Assembly (NCBI RefSeq): GCF_003259155.1
Contig: NZ_QGMQ01000001.1
Coordinates: 711,394 to 775,393 of the forward strand
Direction of reading: 5' to 3'
Source: Marinimicrobium alkaliphilum
GTDB lineage: Bacteria; Pseudomonadota; Gammaproteobacteria; Pseudomonadales; Cellvibrionaceae
DNA length: 64,000 nucleotides
Below the pieces are notes generated by a model. The model was not told where the DNA came from and made no database searches. It was given only the letters and a program-made list of their open reading frames with translations. Positions 39,947 through 47,816 of this stretch are shown here, in pieces; within the stretch, counting starts at the first letter, position 1; each line of letters starts with the position of its first letter. A program made the position numbers and the translations under genes.

Positions 39947-40597
39947 ATGATCTATTCCGTGTTGTTAATCGTTATCCTGCTTGTGTGCGCTGTTATTGCA
40001 TTTGCGGGTGTTCGGGTCCTTTTGCGCCAGCCCTGGGTCAGGGGCTGGGTGCGAGGCACCGCGGGCTTGGGTCTGCTCGCGGGCGCGCTCCTGGTAGCGC
40101 TGGTAGCGCTGGCGTTATTTGGTTATCGTCAGCCCTCACCCGGGGCTGCGATTGCCACCCTGGGCTTTGAGCGAGTGGATGAGCAGCATTTTCGTGTGAC
40201 CCTGGTGGATACTCGCGCCGGAGAGGAGCACCGGTTTGAGTTGCACGGCGATCAATGGGAGCTGGACGCACGTCTGGTGCAATGGGTCGGCAGCCTCGAA
40301 CGCCTCGGCGCCAATCCGGGCTACCAGCTTAATCAGGTCAGCGGTCGGTATTACGCCCTGGCACAGGACCGTACCGAACAAAGAACGCTTTACGGGTTTG
40401 ATCAAGCGGGGTACGGTATCGATGTTTGGGCATGGCTCGAGCGCTACCCCTGGCTTTTGCCGGTTCTGCAGGCGCGTACCGCCAGCGTCAGTTTTGTGCC
40501 CATGGCCGATGGTGCGCTGTACGAAGTGCGGGTGGATACGTCCGGGCTCGAGGCGCGCGGTTTAAACGAGCGAGCCCGAACACTGCTCGCCGATTGA
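39947..40597 (+). CDS. membrane-anchored protein of unknown function
   Basis: A 216-aa protein with two hydrophobic segments (about 3-23 and 37-58), then a soluble domain of ~150 residues rich in charged residues (HRFELHGDQWELDARLVQW; QDRTEQRTLYGFDQAGYGID). No enzyme motif is recognised. Annotated relatives are often called multidrug-transporter-like, but no transporter fold is visible. ATG 39947 has GGGGGAAG 7 nt upstream. It lies between nudC and sohB on the same strand. Confidence 0.72.
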   Translation: MIYSVLLIVILLVCAVIAFAGVRVLLRQPWVRGWVRGTAGLGLLAGALLVALVALALFGYRQPSPGAAIATLGFERVDEQHFRVTLVDTRAGEEHRFELHGDQWELDARLVQWVGSLERLGANPGYQLNQVSGRYYALAQDRTEQRTLYGFDQAGYGIDVWAWLERYPWLLPVLQARTASVSFVPMADGALYEVRVDTSGLEARGLNERARTLLAD

Positions 40598-40645
40598 TAC
40601 CTGTCGGCTGGTACCCAACGATAGCGATATTTAGGAGACAGTACT

Positions 40646-41731
40646 TTGGAATTTATCAGTGAATACGGCCTCTTTCTGGCCAAAACGGCGACCTTTCTGG
40701 TGGCCGTGTTTGTCGTGGTCAGCCTGATGGTGTCGCTGGGTCAGCGAGGCAAGAAAGGGGAGCGCGGGCATATCGAGGTAACCAAACTCAATGATCGCTA
40801 CGAACATATGAGCGACACCCTCAAACACGCGACTCTGGATGACGAGGCCCGCAAGCTGGCAGACAAAGCCCGGAAAAAGCACGAGAAGAAAGAGGCGGCT
40901 GAGCGCAAGAAAAAAGCCAAGGAAGCCGCTCGGGAGATGGCCAAAGAGGATGCTGAAGCACCCCCAAAGCCCGGCCGCAAGCGGGTTTTTGTGTTGAACT
41001 TTGAGGGTGATATCAAGGCTTCGGCCACCGACCAATTGCGAGAGGAAGTCACGGCGGTGCTCACGCTCGCGACGTCTGATGACGAAGTCGTCGTGCGTCT
41101 CGAAAGTGGTGGCGGTATGGTGCACAGCTACGGTTTGGCGTCCAGTCAATTGGCGCGCATTGCTGACCGAAAAGTGCCGCTTACGGCTTGTGTTGATAAA
41201 GTGGCGGCGAGCGGTGGCTACATGATGGCGTGTGTTGCGGACAAAGTCCTGGCGGCGCCTTTTGCCGTGATGGGTTCTATTGGCGTTGTGGCACAGTTAC
41301 CCAATTTTCACCGGTTGCTGAAAAAGAATGACATCGATTTCGAGTTGTTCACCGCGGGTGAATACAAGCGCACCGTCACCATGTTTGGTGAGAATACCCG
41401 CAAAGCGCGGGAAAAATTTACCCAAGACCTCGAAGATACCCATGTCCTGTTTAAAGAGTTTGTGCGTGAGCACCGTCCGTCGGTCGACATCGACAAGGTG
41501 GCAACCGGTGAGGTCTGGTACGGGCGTCGAGCGCAAGACGTCAATCTGGTTGACGGTTTGCAGACCAGTGATGAATACTTATTGAATCAAAGCAAAGACG
41601 CAGACATTTACGAGATCGAGTACGTGGTGAAAAAATCCCTGCCGGAAAAACTGGGTGTTGCGGCTCAGGCGGCGGCAGACAGGTTGCTGCTGACCTGGTG
41701 GGCACGGCTTAACAACAGCCGTTGGTTCTGA
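40646..41731 (+). CDS. sohB: inner membrane peptidase SohB (S49)
   Basis: S49-family serine peptidase (361 aa) related to signal peptide peptidase SppA. A membrane helix (about 8-27, [19 protein letters not shown]) is followed by a charged Lys/Glu-rich coiled stretch (about 55-105), then the catalytic domain with [19 protein letters not shown] (nucleophile Ser) and [12 protein letters not shown] (catalytic Lys). Translation starts at TTG 40646 with TAGGAGA upstream; [12 protein letters not shown] matches E. coli SohB closely at this point. Confidence 0.93.
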   Translation: MEFISEYGLFLAKTATFLVAVFVVVSLMVSLGQRGKKGERGHIEVTKLNDRYEHMSDTLKHATLDDEARKLADKARKKHEKKEAAERKKKAKEAAREMAKEDAEAPPKPGRKRVFVLNFEGDIKASATDQLREEVTAVLTLATSDDEVVVRLESGGGMVHSYGLASSQLARIADRKVPLTACVDKVAASGGYMMACVADKVLAAPFAVMGSIGVVAQLPNFHRLLKKNDIDFELFTAGEYKRTVTMFGENTRKAREKFTQDLEDTHVLFKEFVREHRPSVDIDKVATGEVWYGRRAQDVNLVDGLQTSDEYLLNQSKDADIYEIEYVVKKSLPEKLGVAAQAAADRLLLTWWARLNNSRWF

Positions 41732-41750
41732 TGTTATTGGGAGGTTGTCC

Positions 41751-42389
41751 ATGGTTTTTGGTCTGGGACGCAAAACAGTGATGCCTTCGCCCGAGGAGGC
41801 GCTGCCTGGACGGGCTGCGCCACTCACCGTCCACAACGAGCACGCGCTGCTGGGGCATCCGATCCAGCCACCCTTTCCCGAACAGATGCGCGAGGTGATC
41901 GTGGGGCTCGGCTGCTTTTGGGGGGCGGAGCGTTGTTTCTGGACCTTGCCCGGCGTCTACACAACAGCCGTGGGCTACAGTGGTGGCTATACCCCAAATC
42001 CGACCTACGAAGAAGTCTGCTCCGGCCTGACCGGGCATAATGAGGTGGTGCGCGTGGTGTACGATCCTGCGAAGGTGAGCTTTGAAACGATCCTCGCCAC
42101 CTTCTGGACAGCACACAATCCTACGCAGGGCATGCGCCAGGGCAACGACACAGGAACCCAGTATCGCTCGGGCATTTATGTGGATAATGACGCGTCCCTG
42201 GCACTCGCGCAGGCCAGTCGCGACCGCTATCAGGCGGCGCTTACAGCCGCCGGTCTGGGGGAGATCACCACAGAGATTGTGCGTGCCGGCCCGTTTTACT
42301 ATGCCGAAAATTACCATCAGCAGTATTTACACAAAAATCCGGGCGGTTATTGCGGGCTGGGCGGCACGGGCGTGAATTACCCGGAGTGA
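41751..42389 (+). CDS. msrA: peptide methionine (S)-S-oxide reductase MsrA
   Basis: Repairs methionine-S-sulfoxide in oxidised proteins (212 aa). The catalytic Cys lies in [20 protein letters not shown], followed by [18 protein letters not shown] and the [19 protein letters not shown] signature (read as [19 protein letters not shown]). A resolving Cys is near the end in [18 protein letters not shown] 41751 has GGAGG 6 nt upstream. The N-terminal ~45 residues match the longer MsrA forms. REP-like repeats follow directly. Confidence 0.95.
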   Translation: MVFGLGRKTVMPSPEEALPGRAAPLTVHNEHALLGHPIQPPFPEQMREVIVGLGCFWGAERCFWTLPGVYTTAVGYSGGYTPNPTYEEVCSGLTGHNEVVRVVYDPAKVSFETILATFWTAHNPTQGMRQGNDTGTQYRSGIYVDNDASLALAQASRDRYQAALTAAGLGEITTEIVRAGPFYYAENYHQQYLHKNPGGYCGLGGTGVNYPE

Positions 42390-42409
42390 TTGCGGTAGGG
42401 GACACCTGA

Positions 42410-42660
42410 CAAACGGGGGTGCGGGTTGTCGGATTACGCCTTCGGCTAATCCGACCTACTGGGAGCATTGTGCCGGTGTTTTGGTTTGGGTGCGGGTTGT
42501 CGGATTACGCCTTCGGCTAATCCGACCTACTGGGGGCATTGTGCCGGTGTTTTTGGTTTGGGTGCGGGTTGTCGGATTACGCTTTCGGCTAATCCGACCT
42601 ACTGGGTACATGGTGGCATTGTTTGAGTAGGTCGGATTAGCGCAGCGTAATCCGACACCT
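42410..42660. repeat. REP-like palindrome cluster, left arm (four copies)
   Basis: Four palindromes of the type GTCGGATTACGC..GCTAATCCGAC lie at 42428-42455, 42499-42526, 42571-42598 and, inverted, 42631-42656. The first three are part of 71-72-bp tandem units that include GACCTACTGGG..GCATTGTGCCGGTG. This fills most of the 308-bp gap between msrA and the thioredoxin-like gene. No transposase is seen nearby. Confidence 0.88.
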
Positions 42661-42697
42661 GAGGCAGCCAAGCCAGAAAAAACGCCTGTCTCTGAAC

Positions 42698-43033
42698 TTA
42701 TAAAAAGTCCAGATCCGGATTGTCCCGCAAAATCTCCTTCGAGGCCTCGGACTCGTCCTCTTCCTGCTCCAACACGTCTTTGACAAACTTGAAATACACC
42801 GTATAAATCTCTGGTGCCTGGCCGTCACGTTCCACCACAAAAAAGGGTGCGCGATCGACGCTGTGTTCAGCGGCGATCTTCAAGCCCGGACTCTCGGGGT
42901 CGCGCTCGTCGGCTACCAGCACCTCATCAATGCGCGCCATCTGCCCTGAGCTTTCCAGTTTGTCCAGAACATCGGCACATTTCTTACAGGGTGATCCGTC
43001 AGACAGAATTTTTTTGACCAGCGTGATTTTCAT
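42698..43033 (-). CDS. thioredoxin-like small protein with CxxC
   Basis: A 111-aa protein. ATG 43033 gives the start KITLVKKILSDGSPCKKCADVL, read as KITLVKKILSDG and SPCKKCADVL, with a CxxC redox motif at about residues 15-18. A thioredoxin-fold-like pattern follows: IDEVLVADERDPESPG, then RAPFFVVERDG with the cis-proline-type RAPF, and a final acidic helix. It is on the same strand 29 nt after cysH. Inference: it may deliver electrons in sulfur assimilation or handle redox of CysH. The function is not established. Confidence 0.8.
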   Translation of the reverse strand: MKITLVKKILSDGSPCKKCADVLDKLESSGQMARIDEVLVADERDPESPGLKIAAEHSVDRAPFFVVERDGQAPEIYTVYFKFVKDVLEQEEDESEASKEILRDNPDLDFL

Positions 43034-43062
43034 AACAGTTCCCGTCAGTTGTTCAGAGCGAC

Positions 43063-43794
43063 TCAGGCTTTCGCGTTCAGGTTTTGAGCGTGCAGCCCGC
43101 ACTCCTTTTTTGTGGCTTCTTCCCACCACCAGCGACCCTCGCGCTCATGTTGGCCTGGGCCGATGGGGCGGGTGCAAGGTTCGCAGCCGATGGACACAAA
43201 GCCGCGGTCGTGCAGTTCATTATAAGGCACATTCATCGCGCGGATATACTCCCACACCTGGGCCGAGGTCCAGTTGGCCAGCGGGTTGAACTTGGTCAGG
43301 CTTCCGCCCTGGCGAGCGAACAGCTTGTCTTCCTGGATGACCGGAATGGCGCTGCGGGTACCCGGGTTCTGATCCCGGCGTTGGCCCGTCACCCAGGCGT
43401 CGAGGGTGACCAGTTTCTTGCGCAGCGGGGTAATCTTGCGGATGCTGCAGCATTCCTGATGGTTGTCACGGTAAAAACTGAACAGACCTTTTTCGGTGGT
43501 CAGTTTGCGTACCGCCTCGGCATCGGGGAACAGAATATCGATTTCAATGCCGTAGTGCTCCCGTACCCGTTCGATAAAACGGTAGGTTTCCGCATGCAGG
43601 CGTCCGGTATCGAGACAGAAGGCCTTCACATCGGGGCGAATCCGGTGTGCCATATCGATCAGTACGACATCTTCGGCGCCGCTGAATGACAGGGCGAGGT
43701 TGTCAAAATTGTCCAACGCGAATTGAAGAATGGCTTGTGGCGTTTCTTGTTGGAGTTTGGCATCCAGATCGACAGTGTTCAGCAGTTCGCTCAT
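43063..43794 (-). CDS. cysH: adenylylsulfate (APS) reductase, assimilatory CysH
   Basis: Reduces activated sulfate to sulfite in cysteine synthesis (243 aa). The N-terminal PP-loop-type motif is [14 protein letters not shown]. Cys115-Cys116 (ECCSIRK) and Cys204/Cys207 (GCEPCTRP) are the four ligands of the [4Fe-4S] cluster found in APS reductases but absent from PAPS reductases such as E. coli CysH. The catalytic Cys232 lies in KECGLH. APS as substrate is therefore well supported. It lies divergent from thrH, as in Pseudomonas. Confidence 0.94.
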   Translation of the reverse strand: MSELLNTVDLDAKLQQETPQAILQFALDNFDNLALSFSGAEDVVLIDMAHRIRPDVKAFCLDTGRLHAETYRFIERVREHYGIEIDILFPDAEAVRKLTTEKGLFSFYRDNHQECCSIRKITPLRKKLVTLDAWVTGQRRDQNPGTRSAIPVIQEDKLFARQGGSLTKFNPLANWTSAQVWEYIRAMNVPYNELHDRGFVSIGCEPCTRPIGPGQHEREGRWWWEEATKKECGLHAQNLNAKA

Positions 43795-43925
43795 GGCAGA
43801 CAGTCTCGCCTTTGGGGGTTCATTGGAGGGTGCGAAGAATACCAGAATCGGACATTCGCTGCCTAATAGTGTCCTGTTATATGGTTATAGCCGATGGCGG
43901 TTGTTCGTTGTCAGGAGGATGGGGT

Positions 43926-44163
43926 GCCACAGGTGTCGGATTACGCTGCGCTAATCCGACCTACTCAAACAACGGCACAATGCTCCCAGCAGCTCGGATC
44001 AGGCCAAAGGGCGTAATCCGACAAAACGCACCACCCCCAAAATAACGGCAACGCCCCCAGTAGGTCGGATTAGCGCAGCGTAATCCGACAAAGCGCCACC
44101 CAACCCCAAAACAACGGCACAATGCTCCCAGTAGGTCGGATTAGTCGAAAGCGTAATCCGACA
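43926..44163. repeat. REP-like palindrome cluster, right arm (four copies)
   Basis: Copies at 43935-43960, 43993-44022 (degenerate), 44064-44089 and 44135-44162. Orientation is opposite to the left arm: read on the minus strand, they repeat the same GACCTACTGGGAGCATTGTG flank. The copy at 43935 and its flank is the inverted counterpart of the fourth left copy. Together the two clusters bracket the thioredoxin-like gene and cysH. Confidence 0.88.
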
Positions 44164-44476
44164 GAAGCGCCATCCCTCCCGCGTGGAACATTGAATAAAA
44201 ATCCATCGGCTTGGCGGCAATTTGCACAACCTGTGGTGTTTTACTCTTCGCTGGGACACAAGATGTGCCAAAAAACTAAGAAAAATCAGCAATTTGCGGC
44301 CCTCTTTTAATATAGCGCTAATGAATAAAAAATAGCCAATGTGCCTTAGGTACTTATATGTTCCACGTGAAAACCCGGTGTGCAAGCGGTTTGCTTTCGC
44401 TTTGGGAAAGCGGTAGATTGCTCAACAATTTTACGGTGTTCGATTTTTCACATTCTGACGATATAAGGGGTTTACA
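44164..44476 (+). other. AT-rich intergenic region before thrH
   Basis: This is a 313-bp stretch between the right REP cluster and thrH, clearly more AT-rich than its surroundings (for example 44300-44335). It must hold the thrH promoter, but no hexamer pair is convincing. No coding-quality ORF and no strong hairpin were found. Confidence 0.5.
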
Positions 44477-45094
44477 GTGGAGCTAGCCTGTCTTGACCTG
44501 GAAGGGGTTCTGGTACCGGAAATCTGGATTGAGTTTGCGAAGAAAACCGGCATTGAAGAGCTCAAAGCCACCACCCGGGATATTCCGGACTACGATGTGC
44601 TGATGAAGCAGCGCCTGCGCATTCTGGAGGAGCACAACCTGGGCCTGAACGAGATTCAGGAGGTGATTGCTACGCTGGAGCCGCTCGACGGCGCACGGGA
44701 GTTTGTGGACTGGCTGCGGGAGCGTTTCCAGGTCATCATCCTGTCGGACACTTTTTATGAATTCTCCCAGCCGCTGATGCGTCAGCTGGGTTTCCCGACG
44801 CTGTTCTGCCACCGTCTGGAGATCGGGGAGGGCGGCAAGGTCACCGATTACACCCTGCGCCAGCGCGATCCCAAGCGCCAGTCGGTGCTGGCTCTGAAAA
44901 CCCTGTACTACCGCATTATCGCGGCGGGCGACTCCTATAATGACACCACCATGTTGGGTGAGGCGGATGCCGGTATTCTGTTTCATGCCCCGCAGAACGT
45001 CATCGACGAGTTCCCCCAATTTCCCGCCGTCCATAACTTCCAGGACCTGAAAAAGGCGTTTATCGCCGCCAGTAATCGGGAATTGAGTCTTTAA
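44477..45094 (+). CDS. thrH: phosphoserine phosphatase / homoserine phosphotransferase ThrH
   Basis: HAD-superfamily enzyme (205 aa). In Pseudomonas, ThrH dephosphorylates phosphoserine and can transfer the phosphate to homoserine. The nucleophile Asp7 lies in ACLDLEGVLVPEIW; motif II is ILSDTFYEFSQPL, and motif IV is AAGDSYNDTTMLGEA. TTRDIPDYDVLMKQRLRIL (about 37-55) is almost as in Pseudomonas ThrH. The start is GTG 44477 with AAGGGG upstream. It stands divergent from cysH across the right REP cluster. Confidence 0.94.
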   Translation: MELACLDLEGVLVPEIWIEFAKKTGIEELKATTRDIPDYDVLMKQRLRILEEHNLGLNEIQEVIATLEPLDGAREFVDWLRERFQVIILSDTFYEFSQPLMRQLGFPTLFCHRLEIGEGGKVTDYTLRQRDPKRQSVLALKTLYYRIIAAGDSYNDTTMLGEADAGILFHAPQNVIDEFPQFPAVHNFQDLKKAFIAASNRELSL

Positions 45095-45112
45095 GTTTTT
45101 GGTTCGGAGTGG

Positions 45113-45282
45113 GCGAATCGACAAGGCCGGGGGTCTACATCCGGGACACGCCGTGAATACGTCCCTGTAGGCTCGACTGCCGCATCCCTCGGCTTTGGCA
45201 TCCTGCGTCGCTCTACCTCCTGCGTCCATGCAGTCGTGCGGCAAACGGTCCCGGATGTAGACCCCCGGCCTTGTCGATTCGC
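45113..45282. repeat. 170-bp element with 34-bp perfect inverted arms
   Basis: Bases 45113-45146 and 45249-45282 are perfect inverted copies (34 bp). The ~100-bp core has further pairing potential (CTCGACTGCCGCA against GCAGTCG and TGCGGCA) and a repeated TCCTGCGTC. It fills the gap between thrH and the next gene. It differs from the REP palindromes. Possible identities are a non-autonomous mobile element, a structured RNA or a bidirectional terminator-like repeat; no target-site duplication is obvious. Confidence 0.8.
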
Positions 45283-45359
45283 TGGGCACCTCCGCTATTA
45301 CCTGCAAGCCTTCCCTTGATGGCATACTGTGGCGACCCGATATTGTCGAGGAGCTGGGT

Positions 45360-46181
45360 GTGTCGTTTGTGTTCTGGACCCGCTGGTCACTGAAAGATCT
45401 TTCATTTCTGTTGGTCACCCTGGCGTTGATTGCGTTTTTGGGGTTGGCCGCTCGTCTGCTCCCGGATGTGTCCAATGCTGGGGTTCTTATGCTCTGGTTG
45501 TTGGTGGCGGCAGCGCTCACAGTGCCCTTGCTTTGGAAGGCCCGGCGCAAGCGTCGGGGCGTGCTCAAGGCCTTTGTTCGCCCTCGGAGCCCTCTGTATC
45601 GCTGGTTGCGGGGTGGGGTGTTGATGTTGTTGCTGCGATTCTCGCTGGCGTTGGTGTTGAGCGCGGTCTTGCTGACCGGACTGGCACGCATGGAAGCGGT
45701 GGCGTTGTTTTGGTTGGCGCTGCTATTGGCGCCGCTTTGGGTGAAGTTGCATGGACTGGTGCGCGGGCGTCTGGTACACCATGTGCAGCGCTATTTTCTG
45801 GTTTATATCACGGCCCAATGGCTGTTTTGGGGCACGGGGATGGGTGTCCTGGTCGCTATCGGTATTCTGGGTTTTTACACGCCGGTGCCGGATCTGCAGG
45901 AGGTTGAGTTGGCCTCGGCGCTGGCTTGGTCGACCCGTCAGGTGAGTGTGTATAGCCCGTGGCTTGGGGAACTTCTGGCATTACTCACGGTATTGGAAAC
46001 CACGCTCTACTGGCTGGCGCAAAATCTTGCGCGCGATACTATCTGGTTACTCAAATTGCTTATTTGGGGCATACTGATCCTCAGAGATTGGCTCTTTATC
46101 TGGCCCCTGCTGTTGCTCCTGCAGTTGGGCTACATTGGGGTATATGACCGTGACCGACACCGCCATGAACACCGAGACTGA
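45360..46181 (+). CDS. polytopic membrane protein of unknown function
   Basis: A 273-aa very hydrophobic protein with about seven predicted membrane helices (near 14-34, 40-58, 86-106, 110-128, 145-170, 203-222 and 230-260) and a basic loop with KARRKRRG. It ends in a His/Arg-rich tail (DRDRHRHEHRD). No family is recognised. GTG 45360 has GAGGAG 7 nt upstream. The downstream gene overlaps its end by 38 nt, suggesting translational coupling and a joint function. Confidence 0.75.
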   Translation: MSFVFWTRWSLKDLSFLLVTLALIAFLGLAARLLPDVSNAGVLMLWLLVAAALTVPLLWKARRKRRGVLKAFVRPRSPLYRWLRGGVLMLLLRFSLALVLSAVLLTGLARMEAVALFWLALLLAPLWVKLHGLVRGRLVHHVQRYFLVYITAQWLFWGTGMGVLVAIGILGFYTPVPDLQEVELASALAWSTRQVSVYSPWLGELLALLTVLETTLYWLAQNLARDTIWLLKLLIWGILILRDWLFIWPLLLLLQLGYIGVYDRDRHRHEHRD

Positions 46182-47271
46182 CTCAGCGGACCCGCGCCGT
46201 GGCTACCGGGCGCGGCGTCGCCTGTTGGTAGGGCTGCTGCTCCTGCTTGGGGGCCTATTGTTCTGGGAGGGCCTGGGGCGGGGGCCCGTCAGCTGGCTGT
46301 TTCCGCCGATGATTCAGGTCACCCTGGACGGTCAGAACTATCGCGTGCCGGAAGCCGAACTGCAGCGCATTCTGCAGGATAACCCCGCGAATCACCCCGA
46401 CTTTATCGAGCAGCAACTCGCCGCCCTGGACGAGGAGCTGGCGGGCTCTATCAATGCCCTCTACGACGCCGCGCAAGCGCGAATTCCCGATTACCTGGAC
46501 TGGCATTATTCGGTGCGCGGCAATGTGACCCGGGCGACGCTCTGGGGCGTTTCCCGTCTCGGTATTGGCGAGCGGGATTACCCCGACGCGGTGTATCGGG
46601 AGCGTTTGCTGGGCGGTGACGACCATTGGGAGCAGCAGGTTGCGGGGCTTGTGGATCAGGTGGAGGAGGGCTACCGGGCTGTCGCACGGGACTATGCCTC
46701 CGAATCCCGGCACTGGATCGAGACACAACTGGCGCCGTTTCGTCAGGATGCACCTGATACGGACGCGAGCGTCACGCTGGACCTGAATCGGGCGCTGTTG
46801 TTCGAGGGTGATATGTTTGAGTTTCAGGCAGCGGCCCATCGGGCATTCGTCTCAGGTGGTGCCAGTTTTCTGGTGTCGGCAGGTGTGGCCCAGCGTTTGA
46901 TGGCCGCCCGAGCGACCCGGGCTGCGGCGGTCAGGGTAGGGGCTGCGGGGGCTTCCCGTACCGCCGCCCGCGCGGGTAGTCGGGGTATTGGGGCTGCCGC
47001 TGCGACGCCTTGTCTGGCAACGGGCCCGGCTGCCGCGGTGTGTGTTGGTACCGTGTTTGTGGCTACGATCGCTATTACCGAGGTGGCATTGATTTACGCC
47101 GATGAGGTGCTCAATCGCGATGAGTACGAGCAGGCATTGCTCGCGGAGCTTCAGCGCCTGCGGAAGCAGACTCTGGCGCAGGCCGCCGAGGCCAGTGCCG
47201 CCGTGCGTGTGGCGCACGCACAGGTGCCCGAGGAATTTGAGCGTCGTATTCGGCCAGTGGATTTGCTGTAG
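46144..47271 (+). CDS. membrane protein with Ala/Gly-rich C-terminal segment, unknown
   Basis: A 375-aa protein. One N-terminal membrane helix (about 26-48) follows an Arg-rich stretch (RRGYRARRR). A periplasmic, mostly helical domain (about 55-235) is followed by an Ala/Gly/Arg-rich stretch with small-residue motifs (GAAGASRTAARAGSRGIGAA) and a second membrane helix (about 290-320, GTVFVATIAITEVALIYA), then a C-terminal coiled region. No family is recognised; the small-residue pattern resembles glycine-zipper membrane segments. It overlaps the upstream gene by 38 nt. ATG 46144 follows GGGG closely. Confidence 0.75.
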   Translation: MTVTDTAMNTETDSADPRRGYRARRRLLVGLLLLLGGLLFWEGLGRGPVSWLFPPMIQVTLDGQNYRVPEAELQRILQDNPANHPDFIEQQLAALDEELAGSINALYDAAQARIPDYLDWHYSVRGNVTRATLWGVSRLGIGERDYPDAVYRERLLGGDDHWEQQVAGLVDQVEEGYRAVARDYASESRHWIETQLAPFRQDAPDTDASVTLDLNRALLFEGDMFEFQAAAHRAFVSGGASFLVSAGVAQRLMAARATRAAAVRVGAAGASRTAARAGSRGIGAAAATPCLATGPAAAVCVGTVFVATIAITEVALIYADEVLNRDEYEQALLAELQRLRKQTLAQAAEASAAVRVAHAQVPEEFERRIRPVDLL

Positions 47272-47281
47272 GCAGGGGGGA

Positions 47282-47303
47282 GCCGATCCGGCGTCGGATC
47301 GGC
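47282..47303. terminator. bidirectional hairpin between convergent genes
   Basis: A perfect 9-bp stem GCCGATCCG/CGGATCGGC around a GCGT loop lies between two converging genes that end at 47271 and 47312. There is no T-run on either side, so it may terminate only weakly. Confidence 0.45.
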
Positions 47304-47311
47304 GGGGTGAC

Positions 47312-47626
47312 TCAGAGATCGCCGACCATATGATCGATGGCGGCTTTGAGTTCGGCATCGCTGCAGTTGCCGCAAGCTCCGCGCGGGGGCATGGCTTGCA
47401 GTCCGCTGATGGTGTTGGCGAGCAGGGTGTCCTTACCTGCTGACAGGCGATCCTGCCAATCGGCGGCGTCGTTGGGTTTGGGGGCGTTGAGAATGCCGGG
47501 GTTGTGGCAAGCGGCACAGAATTGTTGATAAACCTCGCTGCCACTGCGTTCGGCAAGTGCGGCTGAGGCGCTAAAAAGGGTGACCAGGCCGGCCAAGGCC
47601 GCGGCTTTCCATTGAGTCTGCAACAT
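47312..47626 (-). CDS. cytochrome c5-type monoheme protein
   Basis: A 104-aa secreted c-type cytochrome. ATG 47626 has AGGAG upstream and gives a signal peptide (about 1-26, ending SASAALA). The heme site is CAACH (about residue 39), and the distal Met is probably in GLQAMPPRGACGNCSD, which also carries two Cys of the kind seen in the cytochrome c5 (CycB) subgroup. It probably shuttles electrons in the periplasm. Its partner is not indicated by the neighbours. Confidence 0.9.
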   Translation of the reverse strand: MLQTQWKAAALAGLVTLFSASAALAERSGSEVYQQFCAACHNPGILNAPKPNDAADWQDRLSAGKDTLLANTISGLQAMPPRGACGNCSDAELKAAIDHMVGDL

Positions 47627-47816
47627 GGGGGCTCCTGTTGTCGTAAAGGGCTTATTATCCATTGTATCGGTCACTCGCGTTCGCGAGCGGCGTCAAATTA
47701 GCAGATATTCACTGTCTGTGGCAGTGGGCTTTGCAAAAACTTGCGTTTGTAAGCATCCATCCGCGCTATCGGTGCCGCTATACTGCCGTTTTAACTTTCA
47801 AGGAGCTGTATTGTAT

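Noticed and set aside
42420..42600. Regularly spaced repeats (71-72 bp) that could suggest a CRISPR array
   Set aside because: The repeats are REP-type palindromes, the sequence between them is nearly identical rather than unique, there are only three or four units and no cas gene is near.
45113..45282. Classical insertion sequence
   Set aside because: The inverted arms fit, but at 170 bp there is no room for a transposase and no clear target duplication was found, so only a repeat element is claimed.
44483..45691. A 402-codon open frame on the minus strand
   Set aside because: It runs antisense through thrH, the inverted-arm element and the start of the next gene; the thrH protein is unmistakable.
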